Shown: positions 1 through 10,253, counted from the stretch's first letter. The stretch: 64,000 bases of DNA from an uncultured Prevotellaceae bacterium (GCA_902801375.1 CADCIB010000009.1:41543-105542); one strand, 5' to 3'. A program made the numbers and translations. The notes: generated by a model not told the origin, from the sequence alone.

Positions 1-3000
1 CAGGATCTTCGTCGATCTCGATGACCACTTTCGTGTCGGAAGCCACAAAGTTGAAGTTGACGTTCGTCTCCGTGGGTTTCGCGCGCAGGGCAGGAGCCTC
101 ATCGACATATGTGAGCGCCGACGCTGTGGACACTGCCTCATGGCCGCTGCCGCTGATGTCTTCGGCAGTTCCTACGGTCACCACCTGGTTGTAGTCGTCG
201 AGTTGCTTCTTCTCGAACGGATAGTAGTAGACCAGACCGTCTTCGCTACCAGTCAGGCGCACCTTGCGGTTGGAGAGCAACTGGTCCGCATTAAGCGTAG
301 CATCCCAGATGCGAATCTCGTCGACCTGACCCTTGAAGTAGCGGTCGTAAGAGTAGTCGGCTGCTTGTGCGGAGAAGGTCTTCCGACGGACACCCACGAG
401 GATGTTATCGGTTGAGATGCTTCCCACATTCGAAGCGTTGGTGGTCAGTTTCCGCTCACCGTCTACGTAGACGGCAGCAGCCCCCTGACGCAGCACGTTC
501 AGTGCGATATGGTGCCAAGCGTTGTCGTTGAGTTTGCCGCTGCTGGTGGCCAGTGTGACAGCAGGAGCGCCGTTGTTGGTGCCACCATCCGGCAGGTAAG
601 CACCCTTACCGGTCAGTTGCAGCTGTCCTTGTTCATTCAGCCAGAGGCTCACCTCGCCAGCCTGTACAATCTGTGCCTCGCCTGTCTGATTCTCAGCACG
701 CATCCACAGCTCAATGGCGTAGTCGTCGTTGTCTGAGTATGGTGAGTCAGAGGCTACGAGTTTCAGGTAGTTCTGATTGGTGAGGCTGATGGCCTTGTTC
801 ACATTGTTCAGATACCACGTCTCATCAGGCATCGTCATGTGACGGTTGCGAGCGTAGTCGCGAATGGTGGTTCCTTCACCCTCGTTCATCTTCCAGTAGC
901 CGATGAGGTTGTGGGTCGATGGATTCTTCGTGACGAAGCGGTTAGCCAAAGCGGTCACCATATCGTGAGCCTCGTCCCAAAGGAGGAGTTCGTGGATGGC
1001 ACCCTTCTGGTTCTTACCCACTGCAAGCGGTCCACTGCCTTCGTATTTCACAACGTTTTGTGCGCTGAAGAGTGTGATGGTTTCAGCATCGCTGGCAACC
1101 GATGCGCTCAGTTGGCCATTCGAGAGATTATTGCGATAGCTCAGTGAAAGGAACACCCACTTGTTCTTTGGTATGGACTTGTTGGAAGTATAGGTCTTGT
1201 TTCCAATGCCCACAACGAGTTTGCTGCTGGCATCAGTGCCTATCGTCAGTTTGTCGGCTCCCATACCGTGAGTGAGGATGGTACCTTTACTTGAGATGTT
1301 CAGCCACATGTCGGTAGAGAAGTCCTTTCCTGCGAGCATGATGTCTGCCTCGGTCTGTGCCGTAGTCTCAGTGTTCTGCATGCTGAGTGCAGTCTCATGG
1401 TCGATTTCAGATCCGTTGAGCACACCAGTCACCTTGAAGTTGGCTTCCTTCGTCAGGGCGCCCTTGATGATGGTCTCGTTGAAGGTGATGCTCAGGTCGT
1501 CGCCAATGTCGAGAATACCGTCGGACGGTTCCGGCTGTCCGAGCGGACGCGGACGCATCATATCCTTCACCACTGCTATCTCATCGCTGTAGCGATAAAC
1601 CTCGTCAGCACCGTATGTGCAGGCCGAGACGACGCGGAACAGGTAGTCGCCATCCGAGAAATTTTCCATGGGCAGCGTGTAGCTGACGCTGGAACCCGTA
1701 GAGGGCAGCATGTAGTTGTTGTCGGTCTTGTCCTTGCTGTTGAGCACATACTCACGAAGCAATGTCCAGTCGGTGCTTCCCTGCTTCTTATACTGTAAAC
1801 GGAAAGCCTTCAGGTTTCTGTAGTTGCGGTCGAAGCCTGAGAATGTCAGGACGAGGTCGGTACCTGTATCCGTGTTGATGAGCGTGTTCGAAAGAGCGAG
1901 GTGAACATCAGATGACGACGGTACGAAGTGAGCCGAAATCTTAACGGTATCGGCAATCACATCCCACGTGCTTGTCGGGTCGTACTGACACTGCGATGCG
2001 AGCACGAGTTCAATGTCCTCATAGTCGAGGATGCTGGTGTTCGTCTGCTTCAGCTGCAGCGCCTTCGTGACGGTCTGACCTGCCGGCACCTTGATGACGC
2101 GGCTGTCGGTCACAGGCTTGCCGTCGATCAAGAGATTAGCGCCATTGGGGTTCGTCTCGTCGTTGACGAGCAGGCGGTAGTAAACATCCTCGTCGATCTC
2201 CGATGCGTTGGAGAGACGCAGTGTGTAGTCGGCCGAGCCGCCAGTAGGCACATCGTTGATGATGGGCACGTCGACATTGATCTGCGGCACCTCAATCTGC
2301 ATGGTGGCCTCCATGATGGTCGTACCCGGCTGATAGTACTTGGTCACCACCTTTCCCTCGTACGGACAGCAGGTCTGTCCACCACGGGTTCGGAAGATGG
2401 GTCCGTAGGCATCGAATTGCAATACATCGACGGAGAGGGCATCGTCGTCGCCGTCCTCAGCAAGCGTATAGCTGAACGAGGTGGTGGTCGACGTTCCGTC
2501 TTCGTCCACCTCATGGCGTCCACCCATAGTCTCGTCCTCCATGGTGCATTCGATACCAAACTCGTTGATGGCGAATCCGAAGGTGTTCTCGGCTATGATA
2601 CCTGCAGAGACGGTCCAATCCCACGTGTTGGTGACAGAGTTCTCGGTCTCCATAGTCGAAGTGATGGATGTACCTGAGTCGAACGACAAGTTGCGGTCGA
2701 CGATGTACGTCTCGCGATCAGCAAAGGCCTCCACTTTCGCAGAGTCGTTCTGTGCAAGGTAGCGCACCCAGTTGTTAATCTGGCTGGTCACCCACTTCAC
2801 AGAGTCTTCGAATATCACGTCAGGATCGGCACCCTTCGGACGGAAGGACTTGTAGGTGCCACTCTTGCCATAGTTCTTGTCGTCGGGCGAGAGCAGTGTG
2901 AGGTACACCATATGGTCGGTGTTGTTCACATACGAGTTGATGGCAGCCTGATTGGCCACTGTGGTCAACAGATTCTTGCGGAGCAGTTCGAAGTTGGGGA

Positions 3001-6000
3001 AGAGCACGTTCTCAATGTAGTTCTGCGTATAGCTGAACATGGTCTCGAAGTCGACACCCGTAGAGATGATGTCCTCAAGTCCAAGATCCGCGGTGTTGCC
3101 GCCAGAAATGCGCTGGAATCCCAGATTGCGTGCCTTGCCGAAGATAATGTTCGTAGATGTTCCAACGTAGACGTCACCCTGTGCACCCACATACTCAGGT
3201 GCTGCCGAAGTACTGATGGCACGAGTTGCCGTTGTGGTGGTGGTGCGAGTCCAGGAGTTCTCTCCCGACGACTCCATCTTGGCACCCACGGTGAGTTCAT
3301 CCTTCGCGTCGGCCACGATGATGTTACCCACGCCTGGTGTACCCACGATGGTCTGTGTGGTGAGTCCGAACTTGTGGTTGAACTTCACGCCAAAGTTTTC
3401 TGTGAAGGTGTTTCCACGAACGCGCGATGTCGTTGTGCTGCTACCTGTAGTCCACTCAGCGAAGGAGTTTGTTCCGGGCGGGTCGCGCAGAATCATGAGC
3501 AGTTTGTCGGGACCTGCCGTGATGAAGTTGTTGCCTGTGGGCAGGTCGCCCAATACGATACCAGTCAGACCCTTGCCGCCGTTCCAGTCGTAGAAGCGGT
3601 CGTTGATGTCGTAGGTCATGGTGATGGTACGAGTGAAAGGCTCTGCAATGTTAGGCATACCGGCCTTCCAGGTATACGTAGCACATCCGAGACTGTCGAG
3701 CTGCAGCTGGTTGGGTTTCAGATCTACGACCTCACCAGCCTTCACTGGCTTACCTTCCACAGTGCCATCCTCGACATAGACGCTTTGGTCGGCCGAGAGG
3801 GCATTGTTGATGGTGACGACGAGATTAGCCAGCGGCACATCTTCCTCAACATTGGTGTCGACATTCTTGTAGTGTTCATAGCCCCTGAGCAAGAAGGTAT
3901 AGTCATCTTCCTTGATGAAGAGCGGAGCGTCGTGGTATTTATAAGTCACAGTGCCATTGCTGACGCTATAGATGTCGTTGATGGTAAGGTCGCCCAAATC
4001 ATCGGTGATCTTATAACTACTGATACCGAAGGAGCCATCAGTACGCCCATCCTGCGTCACGGAGAACATAGGATCAGAGTGGTACACCTGGTTCAGCTTG
4101 GTGTTGTACTCATAGAGCTCATAGCTCTCGCCGTCTTCGCTGTAGAGCGTGTCGCTCATGGTGATGTGAGCCTTCGTCAGGTCGAGGTTAGACTTCGGAC
4201 CTACCTCCGCTCCACCTTTGACAAGCTTAATAGCTTCCATCTCGTACTCCAATGGCGGCAGCATGGCCGAGAACTCACCCGTATTGGGGTCAGTGTCGAT
4301 GATAATGATCTTGCATTCGGGCTTTGTCTTACCACCTTGGCGCTTCGCAGTGCTATTGATGAGCGGAGTTGCCGATGCCACGGGCAGATCATCCGGGTTG
4401 TTGGCCCAATCGGACGTTGTCCCTTCTGTCTCCTTCACTACATTCATTCGGAAGTCTAACGTTGGTGTGAGTTTAATCCGAGCCCTACCGATGTTGTTGT
4501 TGCTGAGGCCGAAACCGACAGGATGGTTACCCTCGTTGTCGCCGCCAACCACACGTCCAGTGAAGTTGACGAGTGTCTCGTCGTAGAACACCATGTTGTC
4601 TTTTGCCTCATCGAAAGTGAACTTCTCACCAGTGCCGTTGGGGTCGGCAGGGAATCGTCCGTCGTTGGCAAACACATGTCCGTGCTTCTCGAGAGTGATG
4701 GAGTGATCGCCGATGGGAACGCTGATAGTGAAGTTACCCTTATCATCGCTGGTGAGCACCTCACCTTCCTTCGAGCATTTCACACCGTCGACGTAGAAAG
4801 TCACGCCCTTCACGGGATAGTCGGTGTTGGCATAATAGATGGTGCCGCTGACGGGGAACGACGATACATCCTCGAAGTCCACACCGCTGTGGATGAGCGA
4901 CTGCTGGCTCACGAAGCGCGACTGACGAACAGGCGAGAATTCGTGAATGCCCAAAGTGGGAATCACGGAGTAGTTGACGCCTTCGCCCGAGAAGGGGATA
5001 CCAGCCACAACATAGTCGCCGATAGAGTCGGTGTAGGCCATCAGGCTGAACTGCTCCTCGCTGGGAATGACGTTCGAACTCTTAGCAGTCACGTCGCCTG
5101 TGAAGGAATGTCGTCCGTTAGGCACACCATTGGTCTTCGAGAAGTCATAGGCCAGGTTCTGCGAAGGAATACCCTCGTCGAGCGGGTAGTAGATGGCCAA
5201 ATCTTTCTCGTTACCTGCTAATGGATGGTTGTAGTTGTGCAGGATCTCATCCTCGGAAAGCGCTTTAGTGAAGAAGCGGAACTCGTCGAGATTTCCTCTA
5301 TAGGTTCTGTTGGGTGTATTATTGTCACCTCGACGCGTGATACCGATATTGGTTGTTTGACTCGTTTTGTAATCGATATTGAGGCCCGTTATGGTCTGCG
5401 ATACAAGAGAGTCGCCTTTCACCAAGTAGACGGTACCCTCCTTCTTACTGCTGTTGTACACGAAGGTGAAGTGGGTCCATTCGTTGGCGGGCAGGAGAGT
5501 AGTGTTATACGCTTTATAGCTTTCACTTCCCACATAGATAAGAGGCATGTAGGACTGTCCATAGACGCCATAACTGGTATAGTACTTGAGATTAAAGTTC
5601 ACCAAACCCAGCACATTGAAGAACTGGTAATGGGCGGTATTAATATTCATACCGTCGGTCGCGTTGTTGTCCGGGTTGAGATAGGCCTGAATGGAGAAAT
5701 CTCCTTCAAAGAGTGTTTTGATTGTTGTGGTATCGCTCTCGCACACCAGTCCGCTGCCAGGTCCAGAGAACAGCAGGGAGTGCATGCCACTCTCCCCATC
5801 TTCGGTCTGTCGCTTCAGCGTCACCTTGGCATTTGGCACGGCCACACCCGTTCCATAGGTGACGTGTCCGCTGATGATACCCGTTGAGAGGCAGAAACCG
5901 TCGGTCTTCGAGTCCTTGCCTCCTACCTTCTTGCCTTCGTGCATGGCCCAAATGCTGACCATGTACTCGTTGAACGTACCAATCTGCGCCGACTCGTCGT

Positions 6001-7834
6001 CGTAGCTGTAGGCAGTGTTGGTACCTGAGAGGGTGGCGAGTTCCACCCACCCTTTATCACCAACGGTGCCTAACGGGCGACGAGAGAGTGTGAAATAAGA
6101 GGTGGTGTTACCGACCTGTTCTACTTCCCATTTCAGTTTCACGACATTGGTATAAGTACCACGTGTTGCCGAGAACGAAGTGATCTTCGACATGCCTGCC
6201 AACTGACCGGAAGCATGACCCGAAACATAGTCTTTTCCGAAGACGCTGACTCTCAGCCTATAGTAGTAGGTCGTGAAAATCTCCAGTCCATTCGTGTCCT
6301 CATAGCTGCCACTGGTGAGTTCCGAATTTTTCACGGGGATGGTGGCGAGCTCAGACCAGTTGGTCTTGTCGAGAGAACGTTCCAGAATCAGGTTGCAAGG
6401 ATTGCTCGTCGATGCATTGGCAATGGGGTCGTGCGTCCACGACACGACAATCTTATTGCTATAGGTATCTGTAGCCTTGAAGTTGTTGTTGTTGAAAAAC
6501 TCCGTTGGGCGTTGTAGCTTGGCTTTCACCTGTTTTGAAAGTTCGCTGCGTGGCTCCGTTCCCGATGGTGTACCGTTAGGAATGAAGTAGACCGTATAGG
6601 TGTATTCCGTGTCGTAAGCAAGCTCGCTCGACGTATCGATGCAATTACGTGTGCCGCTGCCATAGGCAATGCCACTCTTCACCAAAGTGCTGCCACGGTA
6701 GACACTCCACGTGCCGTTTTTGCTGCGGTTGCCCGATTCGTCGGCTTCCCACGAAATCGTAATCTTCTTATTCCAAAGGTCTGGAGTGAAAGTCGGATCG
6801 GCCTTTGGCCTGACGAATCCAGGAATCCACACTCTATACCACTGGTAGATGCTCACATCAGGCCGTTCGTTAGCTGGCAGATCGGTGTGGTTGACTTTCT
6901 CCTTGATGACGTATTCAACAGGTTTATCCACCGAGTTCCAGAAGTCGTTACGGGTGAAGGGCAGCGCAAGGTTCGAATACGATTCCGTGCCGTAGGTGTA
7001 CTGCTGACTCTTGGTCAGGGCATCAGGATCCGTCATTGTGACGCTACCCCATTGGGCATTGTCGGAGGTTCCCACCCAAGTAGGTCCGTGGGTCTTGTTC
7101 AGGACACCGCTCACCTGCATATTGGCGTAGTCCTTCATCGTGGCCGTGGGACCTGACGTGAAGGGCGAGGCAAAGGCATTTGTGGTTAGCTCCACCTGCT
7201 CCCAGTCGGTGCTGGTGTCGTTGATGCGCCAGCGACCCCTGATCTTCACCGTGTGGGAGAAGCCAACGTGGTATTTCCCTAAATAGACATACATGTAGCA
7301 AGTGTACTGACCAGCACTTGACTTTCCAGGATTCCAGAACTTCACGAGGTACTTCTGGCCATCGGCACTGGTATTGGTGTAGGACATGCAATCTGATTTT
7401 CCCCACCATTCATCAACTCCGCGTTCTTTCTCCACGTAATCACTTGAACCAGAACCACTGCCCGGCCACGCCAGTTGCCAGTCGGGCGAGCAGACGTACT
7501 GACCGTCAACATAGACGGCAGGTCCAGGATTGTTTCCATGCTCAGCATCGTGCAGGAAGAAGCCGTCCTTACCATTGGGGTCGTAGAACATGACGCGAAG
7601 CGTGATCCACGGTTCATTGACCGTAGGATGGTGGTTAATCCATGTTCCACCGGCATCGAAGCGCTCACCGGCAAGTGCCGTGCCACTGCTTCCGAAGAAT
7701 AGTGCAATCATGAGCACCGCCACTGACAACCACTGCTGCCACCCTCTCGAAGGCGGAGAGACAGCGTTGCCCGTTGGTGAAGCCATTGGCAGCTCAGGCC
7801 GCCAGTGCTTCAGGAGGTAAAAAAACTGTTTCAT
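1..7834 (-). CDS. Giant secreted LamG/FN3-like surface protein (C-terminus beyond window)
   Basis: The minus-strand frame is open from the ATG at 7834 to the window edge, giving about 2,611 residues with the C-terminus missing. An exceptionally long basic/polar N-terminus of about 38 residues precedes a hydrophobic export segment (SVAVLMIALFFGSSGTALA). Then come fibronectin-III-like stretches (about residues 340-630, for example KITISWEAD and IVVSWTHD), a carboxypeptidase-regulatory-like segment (GIISGHVTYG, near 655), and a LamG/concanavalin-like domain (about 670-885, with WTHFTFVYN and LDEFRFFTKALS). Two more LamG-like domains lie near 2140-2290 and 2340-2535 (AWHHIALNVL, VDEIRIWDATLNADQ). 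LamG folds bind glycans or proteins, so adhesion or polysaccharide binding is inferred. The lost C-terminus would show whether it carries a type IX secretion sorting domain; porD in this window makes that plausible. It follows the 75-residue membrane protein gene by 31 bp and probably shares its promoter. Confidence 0.85.
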   Translation of the reverse strand, partial: MKQFFYLLKHWRPELPMASPTGNAVSPPSRGWQQWLSVAVLMIALFFGSSGTALAGERFDAGGTWINHHPTVNEPWITLRVMFYDPNGKDGFFLHDAEHGNNPGPAVYVDGQYVCSPDWQLAWPGSGSGSSDYVEKERGVDEWWGKSDCMSYTNTSADGQKYLVKFWNPGKSSAGQYTCYMYVYLGKYHVGFSHTVKIRGRWRINDTSTDWEQVELTTNAFASPFTSGPTATMKDYANMQVSGVLNKTHGPTWVGTSDNAQWGSVTMTDPDALTKSQQYTYGTESYSNLALPFTRNDFWNSVDKPVEYVIKEKVNHTDLPANERPDVSIYQWYRVWIPGFVRPKADPTFTPDLWNKKITISWEADESGNRSKNGTWSVYRGSTLVKSGIAYGSGTRNCIDTSSELAYDTEYTYTVYFIPNGTPSGTEPRSELSKQVKAKLQRPTEFFNNNNFKATDTYSNKIVVSWTHDPIANASTSNPCNLILERSLDKTNWSELATIPVKNSELTSGSYEDTNGLEIFTTYYYRLRVSVFGKDYVSGHASGQLAGMSKITSFSATRGTYTNVVKLKWEVEQVGNTTSYFTLSRRPLGTVGDKGWVELATLSGTNTAYSYDDESAQIGTFNEYMVSIWAMHEGKKVGGKDSKTDGFCLSTGIISGHVTYGTGVAVPNAKVTLKRQTEDGESGMHSLLFSGPGSGLVCESDTTTIKTLFEGDFSIQAYLNPDNNATDGMNINTAHYQFFNVLGLVNFNLKYYTSYGVYGQSYMPLIYVGSESYKAYNTTLLPANEWTHFTFVYNSSKKEGTVYLVKGDSLVSQTITGLNIDYKTSQTTNIGITRRGDNNTPNRTYRGNLDEFRFFTKALSEDEILHNYNHPLAGNEKDLAIYYPLDEGIPSQNLAYDFSKTNGVPNGRHSFTGDVTAKSSNVIPSEEQFSLMAYTDSIGDYVVAGIPFSGEGVNYSVIPTLGIHEFSPVRQSRFVSQQSLIHSGVDFEDVSSFPVSGTIYYANTDYPVKGVTFYVDGVKCSKEGEVLTSDDKGNFTISVPIGDHSITLEKHGHVFANDGRFPADPNGTGEKFTFDEAKDNMVFYDETLVNFTGRVVGGDNEGNHPVGFGLSNNNIGRARIKLTPTLDFRMNVVKETEGTTSDWANNPDDLPVASATPLINSTAKRQGGKTKPECKIIIIDTDPNTGEFSAMLPPLEYEMEAIKLVKGGAEVGPKSNLDLTKAHITMSDTLYSEDGESYELYEYNTKLNQVYHSDPMFSVTQDGRTDGSFGISSYKITDDLGDLTINDIYSVSNGTVTYKYHDAPLFIKEDDYTFLLRGYEHYKNVDTNVEEDVPLANLVVTINNALSADQSVYVEDGTVEGKPVKAGEVVDLKPNQLQLDSLGCATYTWKAGMPNIAEPFTRTITMTYDINDRFYDWNGGKGLTGIVLGDLPTGNNFITAGPDKLLMILRDPPGTNSFAEWTTGSSTTTSRVRGNTFTENFGVKFNHKFGLTTQTIVGTPGVGNIIVADAKDELTVGAKMESSGENSWTRTTTTTATRAISTSAAPEYVGAQGDVYVGTSTNIIFGKARNLGFQRISGGNTADLGLEDIISTGVDFETMFSYTQNYIENVLFPNFELLRKNLLTTVANQAAINSYVNNTDHMVYLTLLSPDDKNYGKSGTYKSFRPKGADPDVIFEDSVKWVTSQINNWVRYLAQNDSAKVEAFADRETYIVDRNLSFDSGTSITSTMETENSVTNTWDWTVSAGIIAENTFGFAINEFGIECTMEDETMGGRHEVDEDGTSTTTSFSYTLAEDGDDDALSVDVLQFDAYGPIFRTRGGQTCCPYEGKVVTKYYQPGTTIMEATMQIEVPQINVDVPIINDVPTGGSADYTLRLSNASEIDEDVYYRLLVNDETNPNGANLLIDGKPVTDSRVIKVPAGQTVTKALQLKQTNTSILDYEDIELVLASQCQYDPTSTWDVIADTVKISAHFVPSSSDVHLALSNTLINTDTGTDLVLTFSGFDRNYRNLKAFRLQYKKQGSTDWTLLREYVLNSKDKTDNNYMLPSTGSSVSYTLPMENFSDGDYLFRVVSACTYGADEVYRYSDEIAVVKDMMRPRPLGQPEPSDGILDIGDDLSITFNETIIKGALTKEANFKVTGVLNGSEIDHETALSMQNTETTAQTEADIMLAGKDFSTDMWLNISSKGTILTHGMGADKLTIGTDASSKLVVGIGNKTYTSNKSIPKNKWVFLSLSYRNNLSNGQLSASVASDAETITLFSAQNVVKYEGSGPLAVGKNQKGAIHELLLWDEAHDMVTALANRFVTKNPSTHNLIGYWKMNEGEGTTIRDYARNRHMTMPDETWYLNNVNKAISLTNQNYLKLVASDSPYSDNDDYAIELWMRAENQTGEAQIVQAGEVSLWLNEQGQLQLTGKGAYLPDGGTNNGAPAVTLATSSGKLNDNAWHHIALNVLRQGAAAVYVDGERKLTTNASNVGSISTDNILVGVRRKTFSAQAADYSYDRYFKGQVDEIRIWDATLNADQLLSNRKVRLTGSEDGLVYYYPFEKKQLDDYNQVVTVGTAEDISGSGHEAVSTASALTYVDEAPALRAKPTETNVNFNFVASDTKVVIEIDEDP

Positions 7835-7865
7835 AATACAAAAGAATTAAAGGGTTATACTTAAA

Positions 7866-8093
7866 TTATATGATTTGTAAATTGGATTCACTCTTGTTTC
7901 TTTTGCCGGCAGAATAACCTCTTTTCTCGTACAACTTGTCGCGGAGCTCGAAGTTCTTGCGAATCTCACGAATGATGGCATCGTTCTTGTCGCTGAGCAA
8001 GTGCTGGTTGCGGAGGTTGATCCACAACAGCACGGTCACGATGACAACGAGCAGCGCGATGATTCCGATGAGTATTCCAATTATATTCTGCAT
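7866..8093 (-). CDS. Small single-pass membrane protein
   Basis: The product has 75 residues. The first 25 form one hydrophobic helix (IIGILIGIIALLVVIVTVLL), followed by a charged, probably helical tail rich in Lys, Arg and Glu. I recognise no family. A consensus promoter lies 24 bp upstream of the ATG, which supports a real transcript. The giant LamG gene starts 31 bp downstream on the same strand, so the two are likely co-transcribed. The small protein could assist export or anchoring of that protein, but this is only context. Confidence 0.6.
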   Translation of the reverse strand: MQNIIGILIGIIALLVVIVTVLLWINLRNQHLLSDKNDAIIREIRKNFELRDKLYEKRGYSAGKRNKSESNLQII

Positions 8094-8117
8094 GACACAT
8101 CAATATTATTGATGGTG

Positions 8118-8148
8118 CAAATATAATACGATTTTCCCTTTGTTGCAA
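8118..8148 (-). promoter_or_regulatory. Bacteroidota promoter for the 75-aa gene and LamG gene
   Basis: On the minus strand TTG is followed by 20 bp and then TATATTTG, matching the -33/-7 consensus (TTTG, 19-21 bp, TAnnTTTG). The -7 box ends 24 bp before the ATG at 8093. Confidence 0.75.
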
Positions 8149-8182
8149 TAGGTCGGACGAATTAGCGCTCAAAAAAAGACGC

Positions 8183-8245
8183 ATTCACGACAACAAAAGA
8201 CAGTTTCACGGATACTTCAGACGATTTCACGGAAGCATGGAATCA
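8183..8245. repeat. Three weak 21-bp-spaced TTCACG repeats
   Basis: ATTCACGA, TTTCACGG and TTTCACGG begin at 8183, 8204 and 8225, spaced exactly 21 bp, or two helical turns. Only about 8 bp is shared. The copies lie just upstream of the promoter at 8118-8148, so they could be binding sites on one DNA face. This could be chance. Confidence 0.35.
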
Positions 8246-8260
8246 TAATTGTATATGATT

Positions 8261-8302
8261 GCAAAAAATAATACCATACAGCACACACGGCGCTGTATGG
8301 TT
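8261..8302 (-). terminator. Intrinsic terminator of the AraC-type regulator gene
   Basis: ACCATACAGC and GCTGTATGGT form a perfect 10-bp stem around a 9-nt loop. On the minus strand a T-rich run (ATTATTTTTT) follows. It sits about 35 bp past the stop codon at 8335. Confidence 0.7.
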
Positions 8303-8334
8303 ATTCAAATCTGTTTTGTTGGAAGCTCAGAACC

Positions 8335-10152
8335 CTACCCTTGCTGTTTCCTGTATTGCGACGGGGTGAGCGCGTATTTCTGTCGGAAATTGCGTCCGAA
8401 GGTATCAGCACTGGGGAACCCGCTGGCCTGGGCTATTTCGGCGATGGACATGTCCGACCTCTCTGCCAACAGCTTCGTAGCGTAGTGCATGCGGCAGTCG
8501 GTCAGGAAGTCGATGAGCGACTTGTAGGGACTGCCCTTGGCGAAGGCAGCGCCAATGCGCTCTTTGGGAAGAGAGAACCGGTCTACGAGTGCCTGACGGT
8601 CGAGCATGGGATCCAGGTAGAGCTGTTCGCGCAGGATGATGTCGCTCAGTTGCTGATAGAGCACATCGTCGGGAAGCTGCGATGTGGGGGCTGCGGGCAC
8701 AGCGTCAGCCTCGCTTTCGGTAGCTGACGAAATGGGATGGAGGGTCAGTCGTTCGTATTTCTCCCTGTAGTCGGCGTTCTCGGCTATCTCACGAGCCAAC
8801 GCCCGGTTCTTCCTTTCCACGATGTGCTTCTGGCGGAAAAACCACACGAGGACGAGAGCAACGGCAACGAGACCGATGGCCAGCACGATGTTGATGATGT
8901 GCGAAAGCTCTGCCTCTGCCTCCTTCTGCTGACGGGCCAGCTGCTCCTCCTGCAGGTGGTAGACGGTGGCCAGCTCGTTCAGCTGGTTGCGCTGGTCGCG
9001 CTGATCGATGCTGTCGCGGAGATTGGTAGCACGCTCCATATACCAATAGGCGCGCTCCGTCTGTCCACGCATCTTTGCGGCCACACTGCGCTGATAGAGT
9101 GAGATGAGGTGATTGTTGGTGATGGTATCGGTCTTGGTAGAATCGATACGGTCCATTGCCGTGTCGAACTTGTCGAACTCTTCCATGTGATGATAGGCAG
9201 CGGTCATCATCTTGTCGCAGTCAAGGGAATGGCACCACTGCGTCTGGTTTACAGCTGCCTCAGCTGCGCGCGCTTTCTGAAGCAACTGGGCGCGAACGGC
9301 AGGTGTCAGCTCCCTGGGCGGCGTCTTCGCTGCTGAGTATTGACGGGCATAGGCGACGGCGAGGAAAGCATAGGTCTGGCCTCGGGCCATATCTATAAAC
9401 TCGGATGTGTCGAAGCCCTCAGCAATATCGCTGAAACGTTCAGGGTGTTTATCCAACTCGTCGATACGCTCCAACATCGACAGGCAGACAGGCACCATCT
9501 CTACGAAGCGATCATTGTCCAACAGTGTGTGGAGCATCTCTTTAGAGGTGCTGTGATAGGATACCACACCTTTGAAGGAATCCATCTGCCGCAACTCTTC
9601 ACAAATTTTTTTCATGCGGTCGAGGCTTTCGTCGGTCTTTCCTGCCTCTGCCATCACTCGGGCAATGGAACTCTCCATTTTGCCAATATCGCTGGGAGAA
9701 TCGAGGATATGCGCCAGTCGGGACGCTTCCGTAGCATAGCGTACGAGGGCAACGTTATTGCTTGATGAGTATTCTATGGACACCAGCAGGGTGTAGGTAT
9801 GCAGGATGGTGGTGGAGTCTTCATTCGACAGCTTCTGCGTTTTGTGCAACTTCTCATATTCCTTCAGCAGGTTTAGACATGTCTGACGGGAAAGGTTATA
9901 GTCTCTCTTTCCCCCATATTGGATGATGGCTCTCAGGTATTCGGCACGCTGAGGTGTGATGTTGCCCACGATGACTGCCGAATCGATCATCGCCAAGGCA
10001 CGATCGGGTTCATTCCTATGAATACTCATGGCTGCAGGTTCGGTGTAGACTGTGTCCACAGCTCCCTCTTTCTCTTCAGAAGGACGATGGCCTCCTGTGC
10101 CTGTGCAACCGATAAGCGTTATAATAGAGATATAAAGAAGTAATTGCTTCAT
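8335..10152 (-). CDS. Membrane-anchored TPR regulator with AraC-type DNA-binding domain
   Basis: The product has 605 residues. It starts with a lipoprotein-type signal (LLLYISIITLIGC, candidate lipid-attached Cys near 16). About 380 residues of helical, TPR-like repeats follow, then one membrane helix (IINIVLAIGLVAVALVLVWF, near 415-437). The C-terminus is a clear AraC/XylS double HTH: LLAERSDMSIAEIAQASGFP and the signature DTFGRNFRQKYALTPSQYRK. The periplasmic TPR part would sense an envelope signal and the cytoplasmic AraC part would act on DNA. Such one-protein sensors are common in Bacteroidales. It is monocistronic with its own promoter and terminator, divergent from ispE. The target is unknown; the LamG operon lies next downstream on the same strand. 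Confidence 0.88.
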   Translation of the reverse strand: MKQLLLYISIITLIGCTGTGGHRPSEEKEGAVDTVYTEPAAMSIHRNEPDRALAMIDSAVIVGNITPQRAEYLRAIIQYGGKRDYNLSRQTCLNLLKEYEKLHKTQKLSNEDSTTILHTYTLLVSIEYSSSNNVALVRYATEASRLAHILDSPSDIGKMESSIARVMAEAGKTDESLDRMKKICEELRQMDSFKGVVSYHSTSKEMLHTLLDNDRFVEMVPVCLSMLERIDELDKHPERFSDIAEGFDTSEFIDMARGQTYAFLAVAYARQYSAAKTPPRELTPAVRAQLLQKARAAEAAVNQTQWCHSLDCDKMMTAAYHHMEEFDKFDTAMDRIDSTKTDTITNNHLISLYQRSVAAKMRGQTERAYWYMERATNLRDSIDQRDQRNQLNELATVYHLQEEQLARQQKEAEAELSHIINIVLAIGLVAVALVLVWFFRQKHIVERKNRALAREIAENADYREKYERLTLHPISSATESEADAVPAAPTSQLPDDVLYQQLSDIILREQLYLDPMLDRQALVDRFSLPKERIGAAFAKGSPYKSLIDFLTDCRMHYATKLLAERSDMSIAEIAQASGFPSADTFGRNFRQKYALTPSQYRKQQG

Positions 10153-10183
10153 TGTATCGAACTTTCTTTTTAGATTTTGAATG

Positions 10184-10213
10184 CAAAAATAGTCTTTTTT
10201 TGTGAATTAGCAA
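10184..10213 (-). promoter_or_regulatory. Promoter of the AraC-type regulator gene
   Basis: TTG, 19 bp, TATTTTTG on the minus strand; the -7 box ends 31 bp before the ATG. The intergenic region of about 200 bp is shared with the divergent ispE promoter. Confidence 0.72.
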
Positions 10214-10253
10214 AAGAAAACCTTATTTTTTACCATTTTTCGGAAATACTTTG

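Noticed and set aside
1928-4459. Long plus-strand open frames opposite the LamG gene (for example 1928-2677 and 2912-4459)
   Set aside because: They mirror the minus-strand coding frame, start and end arbitrarily and show no domain; the minus-strand frame has clear LamG and fibronectin-like motifs.
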